Below, piece after piece: positions 9,054-17,556 of a DNA stretch of 64,000 nucleotides (position 1 is the stretch's first letter; the number at the start of each line of letters is the position of its first letter). This stretch comes from Kitasatospora aureofaciens. Lineage in GTDB: Bacteria; Actinomycetota; Actinomycetes; Streptomycetales; Streptomycetaceae. The notes below the pieces were generated by a model. That model made no database searches. It was not told the origin of the DNA and saw only the letters and a list, made by a program, of their open reading frames with translations. A program made the translations under genes and the position numbers. The stretch is from assembly GCA_000720845.1 (NCBI GenBank), contig JODU01000018.1:173626-237625 (forward strand), read 5' to 3'.

Positions 9054-9085
9054 CGCCGTGACCGGCACCCTCTAAGCTTCCGCTC

Positions 9086-9688
9086 ATGCTGAAGGTGGGC
9101 CTGACCGGCGGGATCGGCGCCGGCAAGAGCGAGGTGTCCCGGCTCCTCGTCGAGCACGGCGCCGTACTGATCGACGCCGACCGGATCGCGCGCGAGGTCG
9201 TGGCCCCCGGAACACCGGGGCTCGCCGCGGTCGTGGACGCGTTCGGCGAGGACGTCCTCGCCGAGGACGGCAGCCTGGACCGGCCCAAACTGGGCTCGAT
9301 CGTGTTCGCCGACCCGGAGAAGCTGGCCGTCCTGAACGGCATCGTGCACCCCCTGGTCGGTGAGCGCTCCCGCGCCCTGGAGGAGGCCGCCGCCGAGGAC
9401 GCCGTCGTCGTCCACGACGTCCCCCTGCTCACGGAGAACGGATTGGCGCCGCTGTACGACCTCGTGATCGTCGTGGACGCCGACCCGGCCACTCAGCTCG
9501 ACCGGTTGGTCCGGCTGCGCGGCATGACCGAGCAGGACGCACGGGCCCGCATGGCCGCCCAGGCGACGCGCGAGCAGCGCCGGGAGATCGCGGACGTGGT
9601 CGTCGACAACGACGTACCGCTGGAGGAACTGAGGCGCCGCGTCAAGGAGGTCTGGGTCGAACTGGTGCGCAGGGCGCACACGGAATAG
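9086..9688 (+). CDS. coaE: Dephospho-CoA kinase
   Basis: Catalyses the last step of coenzyme A synthesis, ATP-dependent phosphorylation of the 3'-hydroxyl of dephospho-CoA. It is 200 residues long, the usual size. The P-loop is GGIGAGKSE (residues 8-16). DADRIAREV and the HPLVGERSRALEEA region match the substrate-binding lid and CoA domain. A -10-like TAAGCT (9073-9078) just ahead of the ATG suggests it may also have its own near-leaderless promoter in addition to read-through from the PAC2 gene. Confidence 0.95.
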   Translation: MLKVGLTGGIGAGKSEVSRLLVEHGAVLIDADRIAREVVAPGTPGLAAVVDAFGEDVLAEDGSLDRPKLGSIVFADPEKLAVLNGIVHPLVGERSRALEEAAAEDAVVVHDVPLLTENGLAPLYDLVIVVDADPATQLDRLVRLRGMTEQDARARMAAQATREQRREIADVVVDNDVPLEELRRRVKEVWVELVRRAHTE

Positions 9689-9737
9689 CGGCTCCCGCGC
9701 GTGCGTTGATCCCTTCCAGCGAGGGAAGGACTCAGCC

Positions 9738-10118
9738 GTGCCCGAGACAAGCGGTCAGACCGGACGTACTCCGGAGACGGATGTCATCGACTTCCGTGCC
9801 GCCGAGCAGTTGCTCGCGGCGCGGGATCCGCGCGGCGCGGTGAAACTTCTCGACGGGGTCATCGGCGCCCATCCCGAGAACACCGCCGCCCGCCTGCTGC
9901 GCGCGCGTGCCTTCTTCGCGGCGGCGCAACTGCGGCCGGCCGAGCTGGAGTTCACCATCGTCCTGGAGCGCGAGCCGGACAACGCGTTCGCGCACTTCGC
10001 CCTCGCCCGCACCTATGAGCGCCGGGGCTGTCCCGACCAGGCACGGCGCCACTTCCGGCTGGCGGCGGCGCTCGATCCGAACCCGGAGTACCTGCAGCAG
10101 GCGCGCTTCGACCTCTGA
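9738..10118 (+). CDS. Tetratricopeptide repeat protein
   Basis: A 126-residue soluble protein made almost entirely of TPR helices, from about residue 14 to 126. The repeats read AAEQLLAARDPRGAVKLLDGVIGAHPEN, RLLRARAFFAAAQLRPAELEFTIVLEREPDN and AHFALARTYERRGCPDQARRHFRLAAALDPN, each in the 34-residue TPR pattern. It is presumably a protein-protein interaction module; the partner is unknown. GTG 9738 is used because GGAAGGA stands nine bases upstream. It follows coaE by 49 bases and may be the last gene of the PAC2-coaE transcript. Confidence 0.85.
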   Translation: MPETSGQTGRTPETDVIDFRAAEQLLAARDPRGAVKLLDGVIGAHPENTAARLLRARAFFAAAQLRPAELEFTIVLEREPDNAFAHFALARTYERRGCPDQARRHFRLAAALDPNPEYLQQARFDL

Positions 10119-10135
10119 CGGCCGGCTCCTCGGGG

Positions 10136-10393
10136 TCAGCGCCTCGGGGGCGGGTACGGAGGGATGTCGCGACCCGGTTGGTAGTGCGGGCCCTGGCGGA
10201 TGTGCCGGAGGATCACGGTCAGGTCGACCGTGATGACGAGCCACAGCACGCCGCAGGCGAGCGCCCAGCCGAACCGTCCCGTGAGCGCGAAGACGGCCGT
10301 GCCGAAGACGGCCCAGACCAGCCCCCACAGGCTCAGCCAGAACCGCGCCCGCAGGGCACTGCGCGCGGTCGCCGGTTCACTGCCCGTACGCAT
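10136..10393 (-). CDS. Small membrane protein, DUF6343 type
   Basis: An 85-residue protein with two transmembrane helices (about residues 18-38 and 42-62) in a short hairpin, followed by a basic, proline-rich cytoplasmic tail ending IRQGPHYQPGRDIPPYP. This tail matches the streptomycete family I know as DUF6343; no function is established. It is convergent with the TPR gene, 17 bases apart. Confidence 0.7.
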   Translation of the reverse strand: MRTGSEPATARSALRARFWLSLWGLVWAVFGTAVFALTGRFGWALACGVLWLVITVDLTVILRHIRQGPHYQPGRDIPPYPPPRR

Positions 10394-10578
10394 CGGTTCA
10401 CCACTCCTCGTATCGAACGTACTGCGGCAGGCCGGGAGGGGGAAGCGAGGCGTACCGCAGGACCGGCGACCGCCCGTCCCTGGCGGCAGGAGCGGGCGCG
10501 TTCACTCGGTCGGGTGAACCCATGTCGAGGGGGAACGTGCGTGCGGGCGCGGGCCGTTGGATGGACATGGAGCTGAGA

Positions 10579-11265
10579 ATGCGAGAGGGACATCAGGGGA
10601 CGGGACCCGGAGCCATCACCCCCGACGGCTGTGCGGTCGAGCTCTATTCACGGCTGCCCGCCGGAGACGAGCCGGACATCGTCGCCGCCGCCGTGCCCGA
10701 GGGCGCGCGGATACTGGAGCTGGGCAGCGGGGTGGGGCGCATGACCCATCCCCTGCTGGAGCGCGGGTTCACCGTCACCGCGGTGGACGAGTCCGCCGAG
10801 ATGCTGGAACGCGTGCGTGGGGCCCGCACCATATGCAGCCCGATCGAGGATCTCGATCTCGGTGAGCGCTTCGACGTGGTGATGCTGGCGTCGTTCCTCG
10901 TGCACACCGGGGAGGTCGAGGTGCGGCGTGCGCTGCTGCGCACATGTGCCAGGCACGTCGAGGACGACGGCTGTGTGCTGATCCAGCGGGAGGGGGCGGA
11001 CTACCACACGAATCTGCCGCGGGAGCGGGTGGACCCCAGCGGCTTCACCGTCCGGATCCTGTCGGCGGACCCGGTGGGTGACGGCGTCAACTCGGTCCGG
11101 GCGGAGTACGAGTTCCCGGATGCCGTCTGGACCCAGACCTTCAGGGCCCGCCCGCTGACCAGGGAGCAGTTCGAGGAGGCGCTGGGGGAGGCGGGACTGG
11201 CGGTGGACCGGTATCTCACCGACGACGGGATCTGGGTGAGGGCCGTGCCCGTGCGGCGGGAGTAG
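10579..11265 (+). CDS. Class I SAM-dependent methyltransferase
   Basis: Small-molecule methyltransferase with motif I ILELGSGVGRMTHPLLERG, the acidic VTAVDESAEML strand-2 end, and FDVVMLASFLVHT as motif post-I. The substrate is unknown. I place the start at ATG 10579 (228 residues) because GGAG lies six bases upstream; in-frame ATGs at 10522, 10561 and 10567 are possible but have poorer ribosome binding sites. No operon partner is evident: the next gene starts 135 bases later. Confidence 0.8.
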   Translation: MREGHQGTGPGAITPDGCAVELYSRLPAGDEPDIVAAAVPEGARILELGSGVGRMTHPLLERGFTVTAVDESAEMLERVRGARTICSPIEDLDLGERFDVVMLASFLVHTGEVEVRRALLRTCARHVEDDGCVLIQREGADYHTNLPRERVDPSGFTVRILSADPVGDGVNSVRAEYEFPDAVWTQTFRARPLTREQFEEALGEAGLAVDRYLTDDGIWVRAVPVRRE

Positions 11266-11400
11266 CGGCAGACCTGGCGCGGTGGGGCCACCGGCGCGGG
11301 CGCCTTAGTAGCGGCAGGGCCCCGTGGGGCGATGAGTTCCGCCAGAGCGAGCGGTCTGTATCCCGACAGCAGCACGGACCGCCCAGCCCAGGAGACCGCC

Positions 11401-11838
11401 ATGTCCGAAACCACCGCTTCCCCCGCTCCCACCCTGCCGGCCCGCGGGCGTGGCCTCCGTGTCGCCCTGCGCGTGGTGCAGGCGCTCCTCGCACTGTTCT
11501 TCGCCTTCGCGAGCGCCCTGCCCAAGCTGATCGGGCACTCCTCGGCGGCCGACAGCTTCGCCGAGATGGGCTGGGGCGACGTGGGCATGTACGCGATCGG
11601 TGTCCTGGAGCTGGCCGGGGCGATCGCCCTGGTCGTCCCGGTGCTCCAGTCGGTGGCGGCGACGGCGCTGAGCGCGCTGATGGTGGGCGCGTTCGTCGTC
11701 CAGCTCACCTACTTCGACGGTGCGAACGCGGCGACGCCGCTCGTCCTGATGGTGCCGCTCCTGGTCATCGCCCGGGCCCGCCGCGGGCACAACGAGGAGC
11801 TGCGCCGGCTGGTGCGAGACCGGGTCCGGCGCGGCTGA
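11401..11838 (+). CDS. DoxX-like integral membrane protein
   Basis: A 145-residue protein with four predicted membrane helices and little outside them, matching the DoxX-like family. Members are loosely tied to redox or oxidative-stress membrane complexes, but no specific role can be given. The first helix (residues 25-40) is followed by FASALPKLIG, a typical family segment. The basic C-terminus (RARRGHNEELRRL) should be cytoplasmic. AGGAG stands seven bases before the ATG. It is convergent with the S4-domain gene. Confidence 0.75.
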   Translation: MSETTASPAPTLPARGRGLRVALRVVQALLALFFAFASALPKLIGHSSAADSFAEMGWGDVGMYAIGVLELAGAIALVVPVLQSVAATALSALMVGAFVVQLTYFDGANAATPLVLMVPLLVIARARRGHNEELRRLVRDRVRRG

Positions 11839-11864
11839 CCGGGCGTGGCCCGCTCACGGACCGC

Positions 11865-12401
11865 TCAGGGCCTGGTCCCGGCGTCCCTCCGGGAGCTGCT
11901 CAGGCCCTCCAGCCCGCGCAGCCGGTCCATCTCGCGTCGGTCCCGCTTGGTCGGACGTCCGGCGCCGCGGTCGCGGATGCCGGCCGGGGCGACGGCCTCG
12001 CGGGGCGGGGGCGGCGGGGAGTTGTCGACGTAGCACTGGACGGCGACCGGGGCACCGACGCGCTTGCGGATCAGCCGCTTCACGACGACGACCCGCTCCC
12101 GGCCCTCCTGACGCAGGCGCACCTCGTCGCCGACGCGGAGCGAGTGGGCGGGCTTCACCCGTTCGCCGTTCACCCGAACATGGCCGCCGCGGCAGGCGGT
12201 CGCGCCCAGGGAGCGGGTCTTGATCAGGCGGACGGCCCAGATCCAGCTGTCCACGCGGACGCTCTCGCCGTTCTTCGGCCCGGCCGCCTCGGCGGCGGCG
12301 ATCGCCGCCGCCGTCTTCGGGTCCGGTGCCCCGGCCGCGGCAGCGTCGTCCTGCGGGGCGGCCACCGGGCCGCTCCCGCCTTCGTCATGCTCGGAAGCCA
12401 T
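11865..12401 (-). CDS. S4-domain RNA-binding protein, Hsp15-like
   Basis: A 178-residue protein whose central domain (about 48-110) is an S4 RNA-binding fold: VRVDSWIWAVRLIKTRSLGATACRG then GHVRVNGERVKPAHSLRVGDEV. This matches the Hsp15/RlbA group, which in E. coli recycles stalled 50S subunits carrying nascent chains. The N-terminal 45 residues are Ala-rich and disordered; the basic C-terminus (GRPTKRDRREMDRLRG) is also typical of actinobacterial members. A TAGGGT element just upstream of the ATG suggests a near-leaderless transcript. Confidence 0.82.
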   Translation of the reverse strand: MASEHDEGGSGPVAAPQDDAAAAGAPDPKTAAAIAAAEAAGPKNGESVRVDSWIWAVRLIKTRSLGATACRGGHVRVNGERVKPAHSLRVGDEVRLRQEGRERVVVVKRLIRKRVGAPVAVQCYVDNSPPPPPREAVAPAGIRDRGAGRPTKRDRREMDRLRGLEGLSSSRRDAGTRP

Positions 12402-12513
12402 GCTCCGACCCTAACCGCCCGGCCCGGTGGAAAGGGCCGCAATATCGGCGCCGGCCGACCGACCCGGCCCCCGCGCGAGAGGCACGCCGCAGCGGGGGTC
12501 TTACGGTGGACGC

Positions 12514-13227
12514 ATGGACACCGGCGGCCTCTGCGTACTCGACCAGCGCATCGCGGGGTGCCGGGCCTGCCCGAGGCTGGTCGAGTGGCGCGAGGAGGTC
12601 GCCCGTACGAAGCGGGCCGCCTTCGCCGACTGGACGTACTGGGGCAGGCCGGTGCCCGGCTTCGGCCCAGCCGACGCCAGGCTGCTGATCGTCGGGCTGG
12701 CCCCCGCCGCCCACGGCGGCAACCGCACCGGCCGGATGTTCACCGGTGACCGCTCCGGAGACGTCCTGTACCAGGCGCTGTACGACGTGGGCCTCGCCTC
12801 GCAGCCCACCGCGGTCCGTGCCGACGACGGCCTGGAGCTGTACGGCGTGCGCGTCACCTCGCCGGTGCACTGCGCCCCGCCCGCGAACAAGCCCACCCCT
12901 GCCGAACGGGACACCTGCCGCTCCTGGCTCGTCCAGGAGCTGGGACTGCTGCGGCCCACGCTGCGGGCGGTGGTCGTCCTCGGTGCCTTCGGCTGGCAGG
13001 CGGCGCTGCCCGCCTTCGCCGGTGCGGGCTGGACCGTGCCCCGTCCCCGTCCGGCCTTCGCGCACGGCGCGCACGTCTGGCTGGACGCCGCGGACGGGCC
13101 GGGCCTGCACCTCTTCGGCTGCTTCCACGTCAGCCAGCGCAACACCTTCACCGGCCGGCTCACCCCCGAGATGCTGCGCGACGTGCTGCGCACGGCGGCC
13201 GACACGGCGGGGCTGCCCGCCGGGTGA
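12514..13227 (+). CDS. Uracil-DNA glycosylase, family 5 (Fe-S type)
   Basis: Removes uracil, and in this family other deaminated bases, from DNA to begin base-excision repair. It is 237 residues long. CRACPRLVEW at the N-terminus and HCAPPANKPTPAERDTC provide the four cysteines of the 4Fe-4S cluster. GLAPAAHGGNRTGRMFTGD is the water-activating loop; the Ala in APAAHG, where family 4 has Glu, points to family 5 (UDGb). FHVSQRNTFTG is the second active-site motif. The ATG follows a -10-like TACGGT closely, so the transcript may be leaderless. No damage-type promoter was seen here, unlike the uvr genes. Confidence 0.85.
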   Translation: MDTGGLCVLDQRIAGCRACPRLVEWREEVARTKRAAFADWTYWGRPVPGFGPADARLLIVGLAPAAHGGNRTGRMFTGDRSGDVLYQALYDVGLASQPTAVRADDGLELYGVRVTSPVHCAPPANKPTPAERDTCRSWLVQELGLLRPTLRAVVVLGAFGWQAALPAFAGAGWTVPRPRPAFAHGAHVWLDAADGPGLHLFGCFHVSQRNTFTGRLTPEMLRDVLRTAADTAGLPAG

Positions 13228-13420
13228 GGCGCGCCCGCGCCCTCTGGAGTCGCCGGGCGCGGCGGTGCGCGAGCGGGCCGCGCGGGCCTGGCGTGACTGG
13301 GACACGGCGACGACGAGGGCGTGGCCCTCGGGGACGACGCCGGGGGGACCGGCGACGAGGCCCCGGGACCGGCTGCTCAACGCCGCCCCCGGCGGCGACG
13401 GACGGGTACGCGCGCGGTGA
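13226..13420 (+). pseudogene. Possible relic of a prolyl aminopeptidase C-terminal part
   Basis: The stretch directly after the uracil glycosylase stop can be read in one frame to a TGA at 13418-13420 and contains AVRERAARAWRDWDTATT. This resembles the conserved AVRERAARAWCDWE segment of proline iminopeptidases, followed after a short gap by RDRLLNA. No start, catalytic serine or full domain remains. It may be a decayed remnant left by deletion. The match is short and made from memory, so confidence is low. Confidence 0.3.
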
Positions 13421-13437
13421 GACCGGCGAACGGCGAA

Positions 13438-13962
13438 CTAGGGCCGCGAGGGCTGCCACACGTAGCGCACGTCCGGCTCCCGCTCCTCGTTCCGTTCGCC
13501 GTCCGTCCACTGCACGGGCGTGAAACCGTGCCGCTCGTAGAAGCGCCGCGCGGGCGCGTTGACCTGGAAGGTCCACAGCGACAGCCCGCCCGCCCGGCGC
13601 TCCTTGGCCAGGGCGACGAACCGGTCCCCGAGCCCGCGCCCGCGCCGCTCGGGGGCGAGGTACAGCTGAGACAGCTCCTCGCCCTCCAGCACCATCACAC
13701 CCGCCACCGCGCCGCCGGCCCCCTCCGCCACCCAGGTCTCGTACCGCTCCACGACCACGTGCCGGAAGTACGCACGGACCTCGGTGTCGGAGCGGGGCCG
13801 GACCACAGTCGGCAGCGCGGCCGCGAAGGAACGCAGCCAGACGTCGGCCGCCGCCGGCGCGTCGGCGGCGCCGGCGCGTCGCAGGACGAACGCCTCGGCA
13901 TCCGCCTCACCCCGTCCGGCTCCCATCCCGGCCCCCGCCCCGGCTTCCGCCTCCTGGTTCAC
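13438..13962 (-). CDS. GNAT family N-acetyltransferase
   Basis: A 174-residue acyl-CoA-dependent acetyltransferase of unknown substrate. The acetyl-CoA binding motif is LYLAPERRGRGLGDRFV, with motif B-like residues NAPARRFYERHGFTPVQW. GTG 13962 overlaps the stop of the RidA gene by four bases (GTGA), a sign of translational coupling, so this start is preferred over the internal ATG further down. The first 20 residues are Gly/Ala-rich and probably disordered. With RidA it forms a two-gene operon. Confidence 0.85.
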   Translation of the reverse strand: MNQEAEAGAGAGMGAGRGEADAEAFVLRRAGAADAPAAADVWLRSFAAALPTVVRPRSDTEVRAYFRHVVVERYETWVAEGAGGAVAGVMVLEGEELSQLYLAPERRGRGLGDRFVALAKERRAGGLSLWTFQVNAPARRFYERHGFTPVQWTDGERNEEREPDVRYVWQPSRP

Positions 13963-14372
13963 GGGCGGCCGGTCTCCGGCACGACCGCGGTCGCGGTGAT
14001 CTCCACCAGCTGCCCCGGGTAGCCGAGGCAGCTCACCCCGAGGAGCGTCGAGGAGTGCGGACCGGTGCTGAGCCCGGAGGCCTCGACGACGTCCCAGACG
14101 GCGGACAGCGCGGCGGTCTCGGTGCTCACGACGTACACATCGCTCGACAGCACGTGCTCCAGTCCGCTGCCGACGGCACGCAGCTGCTCGGTGAGGTTCG
14201 CGATCACCTGCTCGGCCTGACGGACCGGATCGCCCTCGCCGACCAGCTTCCCCTCCGCGTCGAGCGGGACGGAACCGGCGAGGAACGCGAGCCTGGTCCC
14301 GGCCTCGACGACGGAGGCGTGGGAGTAGACGGGCGGCGGGAAGAGACCGGGCACGGTGACGCGCTGGATCAC
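13959..14372 (-). CDS. RidA family (Rid/YjgF) protein
   Basis: A 137-residue member of the RidA superfamily, which deaminates reactive enamine/imine intermediates. The start GTG 14372 has AGGAG five bases upstream. The core PVYSHASVVEAGTRLAFLAGSVPLDAEGKL, QAEQVIANLTEQL and LGVSCLGYPGQLVEITATAV matches the family. The archetypal RidA arginine is not obvious at the expected place near the C-terminus, so it may belong to a Rid subgroup without proven imine deaminase activity. It is the first gene of the pair with the GNAT protein and is divergent from the nucleotidyltransferase. Confidence 0.82.
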   Translation of the reverse strand: MIQRVTVPGLFPPPVYSHASVVEAGTRLAFLAGSVPLDAEGKLVGEGDPVRQAEQVIANLTEQLRAVGSGLEHVLSSDVYVVSTETAALSAVWDVVEASGLSTGPHSSTLLGVSCLGYPGQLVEITATAVVPETGRP

Positions 14373-14525
14373 GGGGACTCCTGGAAGACGGGCGGGCAAC
14401 CTCCCGATCGTCCGTTCTCCGCCCGCGCCGCGCACCCGATTTTCGCTCGCGGCCCGCACCCCGGCCGCCTAGGCTCTCCGGCGTCGGCCACACCCCGCCC
14501 GCCCCACCGTCAGGAGTCCGCACCA

Positions 14526-15308
14526 GTGCCCACGCCCACCCTCACGGACCAGGCCTTCCTCGACGCCACGGCCGACCGGCTCGCCGCCCTGCCCGCGGTC
14601 CACGCGGTCACCCTCGGCGGCTCCCGGGCCCGGGGCACGCACGGACCGGACAGCGACTGGGACCTGGCGGTCTACTACCGGGGTGCCTTCGACCCCGAGG
14701 ACCTGCGCGCGATCGGCTGGGCGGGCGAGGTCTCGGAACTCGGCGCCTGGGGCGGCGGCGTCTTCAACGGGGGCGCCTGGCTGACGATCGACGAGCGCCG
14801 CGTCGACCTGCACTACCGGGACCTCGACGCCGTCGAGCACGAGATGACGGAGGCTCAGGCGGGCCGCTTCGGCGTCGAGCCGCTGATGTTCCATCTGGCC
14901 GGCATCCCGACCTACCTCCTGATCGCCGAGCTGGCGATCAACAAGGCGCTGCGCGGCGACCTGCCCCGCCCCGCCCGCTACCCGGAGGCCCTGCGCACCA
15001 CCGCGCCCGAACGCTGGTACGGAGCCGCCACCGCCACCCTCGCCTACGCCAAGGCCGGCCACGCCCCCAAGGGCGCCCTCACCCAGGTCGCCGGCGCCCT
15101 CGCCCTCGCCACGACCCAGACGGCACACGCGGTGCTGGCGGCGCGCGGGGAGTGGGTCACCAACGAGAAGGGAATGGTCGAGCGGGCCGGGCTGGGCGGG
15201 ATCGACGCGCTGCTCGCCGGTCTGACGCCGCAGCCGCGGTCCCTGGCCGACGCGGTGACGCGGGCCGGGACCCTGCTGCGCGAGGCCCTGGAGGCCGCCC
15301 GCCGCTGA
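14526..15308 (+). CDS. Nucleotidyltransferase-domain protein
   Basis: A 260-residue protein with an N-terminal minimal nucleotidyltransferase fold: LGGSRARGTHGPDSDWDLAVYY supplies the GS motif and the two catalytic carboxylates (D-x-D), and RRVDLHYRD supplies the third. The alpha-helical C-terminal half may bind substrate. Such proteins include antibiotic nucleotidyltransferases and HEPN-partner enzymes; the target here is unknown. GTG 14526 is supported by CAGGAG upstream. It is transcribed away from ridA. Confidence 0.8.
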   Translation: MPTPTLTDQAFLDATADRLAALPAVHAVTLGGSRARGTHGPDSDWDLAVYYRGAFDPEDLRAIGWAGEVSELGAWGGGVFNGGAWLTIDERRVDLHYRDLDAVEHEMTEAQAGRFGVEPLMFHLAGIPTYLLIAELAINKALRGDLPRPARYPEALRTTAPERWYGAATATLAYAKAGHAPKGALTQVAGALALATTQTAHAVLAARGEWVTNEKGMVERAGLGGIDALLAGLTPQPRSLADAVTRAGTLLREALEAARR

Positions 15309-15498
15309 GCGCACGGCATCACAGTGCGCCCCGGCGCTCGACGGCCGTCACCCCGCCGAAACAGGCCCGTTTCCGCGCCTTCGAAAACCCGTCGTACGCT
15401 TGACAGCGCGGCTGCACCGCACCGCACCACCCAGCCCGGCCACCGTCGCCCGAAGGCTCACCACCGCCCTCGACCGGACGACAGGAGCCCCGCACCCC

Positions 15499-17355
15499 GT
15501 GTTCCGCACCGCAGTCCACGCACTCCCGCCCTGGCTCGGCCACGCCCTGAACGCCCAGCGCGGTCCCGTGCCCTGGAACGCCGTGGTCCGCGGCGCGCTG
15601 GCGGGCGGGCCGCTGCTGACCGTGGCCCTGGTCGCCGGGCGGACCTCCCTCGGAGTAGTCGCCGCGATCGCCGCCATGCTGGCCGGCATCAACGACCGGC
15701 CGGGCAGCCGCCGCACCTCCGTGCGCCGGATCGGCGTGCCCGCGCTCGCGGGGGCGGCCGGGCTGCTCGTCGGGACGTACACCGGACAGCACCTGTCAGC
15801 CGTGGCCCTGACCCTGGTGCTGACCGGGCTCGGACTGCTCGCCGGGTGCGTCAGCGCCGTCGGCCCCGTGGCGTCCGGAACGGGGACGCAGCTGCTGGTC
15901 ACCGCGGCCGTGGGCGCCGGCATGCCGCTGCCCGACCCCGGGTGGCAGCGCGCGCTCGCCTTCCTCGCCGGGGCCGGCTGGCTGCTCCTGCTGCGGCTGG
16001 TCCTGCCCACGCCCACCTCCCTCACCGGCGACCTCCGTCTCGACTTCCGCTTCGACGGGGAACGGGCGGCCGTCGCCGACGTCTACGAAGCCGTCGCCGC
16101 GCTGCTCGACGCCGTCGGCACGGAGCACGCCGTGGCCCGCCGGGCCGCGCTCACCGCCGCCCTCGACCACGCGCAGGACGCGCTCGCCGGACCCCGGTTG
16201 CGCCGCCGTGCCTCGACCGCGGCCGAACGCCGGCTGCACGCCCAGTACGCCGCGGCACTGCCCCTCGGTGAGGCCGCGACCGCGCTCGCGTGGGCGGAGC
16301 AGGCGGTGCCCGCGCGGGCCGTCGAAGGGCCTCGGCGGCTCGCGGCGGCCGTCCGCGGCAACACCCACGCCGGGCCGCTGCCCGCGCCCAGCCGGACCGA
16401 GCCCGCCCTGCGCGCCCTGGACGACGCCCTGCTGCACGCGGCGGAGGCCTTCGACCGGGGCAGGGGCCCCGACCTGCACGTCCGCAGGCGCTCGCCCCGC
16501 TCCGTGGCGCGCGCCGTGCTCGGCCCCGGCGGGCGGGAGTACGGGCTGCGGGTCGGGCTGTGCTTCGGTGCCAGTGCCGCCGTCGCCCAGGCCCTGCACC
16601 ACGGCCACTGGTACGGCTCCCACCAGCACTGGTACTGGCTGCCCGCCACCGCCGTCTTCCTCGTCAAGCCCGACCTCGGCCCGCTCGTGTCCCGGGTGCT
16701 GTGCCGGGCGGCCGGGACGGTGCTCGGAGCGCTGCTGTTCGCCGGGTTCGCGGCCGTGCTGCCCCGGCCGGAGGGGCTCGTCGTCCTCGTCGCCGTCTGC
16801 GGGGCCCTGGTGCCGGTGGCCGCGCGGCACTTCGCCGCCCAGACCACCGTCGTCACCGTCCTCGTCCTCGCCCTGGTCATGGTCGGCGGCGAACCGCAGG
16901 CCTCCGCGGGCCGCATCGGGGAGACGCTGCTGGCCTGCGCGATCGTGCTGGTGGCCGGGCACCTGCCGATGCCGGGGCAGCGGGGCGCCGGCATCCGGGC
17001 GGGCATCGACGCCGCCGACGCCGCCGCACAGGCCTACCTCACGCACGTACTGGGCGAGTCCGACGACCGCGCCACCCGGTGGACGCTGCGCCGGGAGGCC
17101 TACCGCACCCTCGCCGAGGCCCGTGCCGCCAGTGCCCGCGCCGCCGCCGAACTGCCCGCCCTCGCCCGGCATTCCGAGGGCACCGACGAGGTCGCAGCCG
17201 TCCTCGAACGGCTCGTCGACACCACCACCGCGTGCGCCGTGCACCTCGACGACACGGGGCGGCTCACCTCCCGCCACACCGAACGGCTCGCCGCCCTGCG
17301 GGACGAACTCGCCGAGCGGCGCGGGCGCGTGGGCGGGCACCGTACGTTGGCGTGA
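15499..17355 (+). CDS. FUSC family integral membrane protein
   Basis: A 618-residue protein of the FUSC (fusaric-acid-resistance-like) superfamily. Two membrane bundles (about residues 30-165 and 345-500) flank a long hydrophilic region, and the C-terminal 110 residues are cytoplasmic and helical. The second bundle is the FUSC_2-type domain, preceded by GGREYGLRVGLCFGASAAVAQ and containing YWLPATAVFLVKPDLGPL. It is probably an efflux or transport component, substrate unknown. I start at GTG 15499; the same frame is open back to about 15400, where TTGACA occurs, so the exact start is uncertain. Confidence 0.82.
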   Translation: MFRTAVHALPPWLGHALNAQRGPVPWNAVVRGALAGGPLLTVALVAGRTSLGVVAAIAAMLAGINDRPGSRRTSVRRIGVPALAGAAGLLVGTYTGQHLSAVALTLVLTGLGLLAGCVSAVGPVASGTGTQLLVTAAVGAGMPLPDPGWQRALAFLAGAGWLLLLRLVLPTPTSLTGDLRLDFRFDGERAAVADVYEAVAALLDAVGTEHAVARRAALTAALDHAQDALAGPRLRRRASTAAERRLHAQYAAALPLGEAATALAWAEQAVPARAVEGPRRLAAAVRGNTHAGPLPAPSRTEPALRALDDALLHAAEAFDRGRGPDLHVRRRSPRSVARAVLGPGGREYGLRVGLCFGASAAVAQALHHGHWYGSHQHWYWLPATAVFLVKPDLGPLVSRVLCRAAGTVLGALLFAGFAAVLPRPEGLVVLVAVCGALVPVAARHFAAQTTVVTVLVLALVMVGGEPQASAGRIGETLLACAIVLVAGHLPMPGQRGAGIRAGIDAADAAAQAYLTHVLGESDDRATRWTLRREAYRTLAEARAASARAAAELPALARHSEGTDEVAAVLERLVDTTTACAVHLDDTGRLTSRHTERLAALRDELAERRGRVGGHRTLA

Positions 17356-17556
17356 GGACGCCTGCTACCCCCGAGCCCGCCGCCCGCCGCACCCCCACGC
17401 CTGTTCAGAGGCTGTTCAGGGACCTGTCGAAAAGAATCTTGCCGGGCAGCGATGAGTTCCGCTCCGCCCTTCGGTCACCACCCGGACAGCCCGACCGCCT
17501 CGGACCGTCGGCCGTCGGACCGAAGCACGACGCACGTCGCACAGGAGGCTGGAGCC

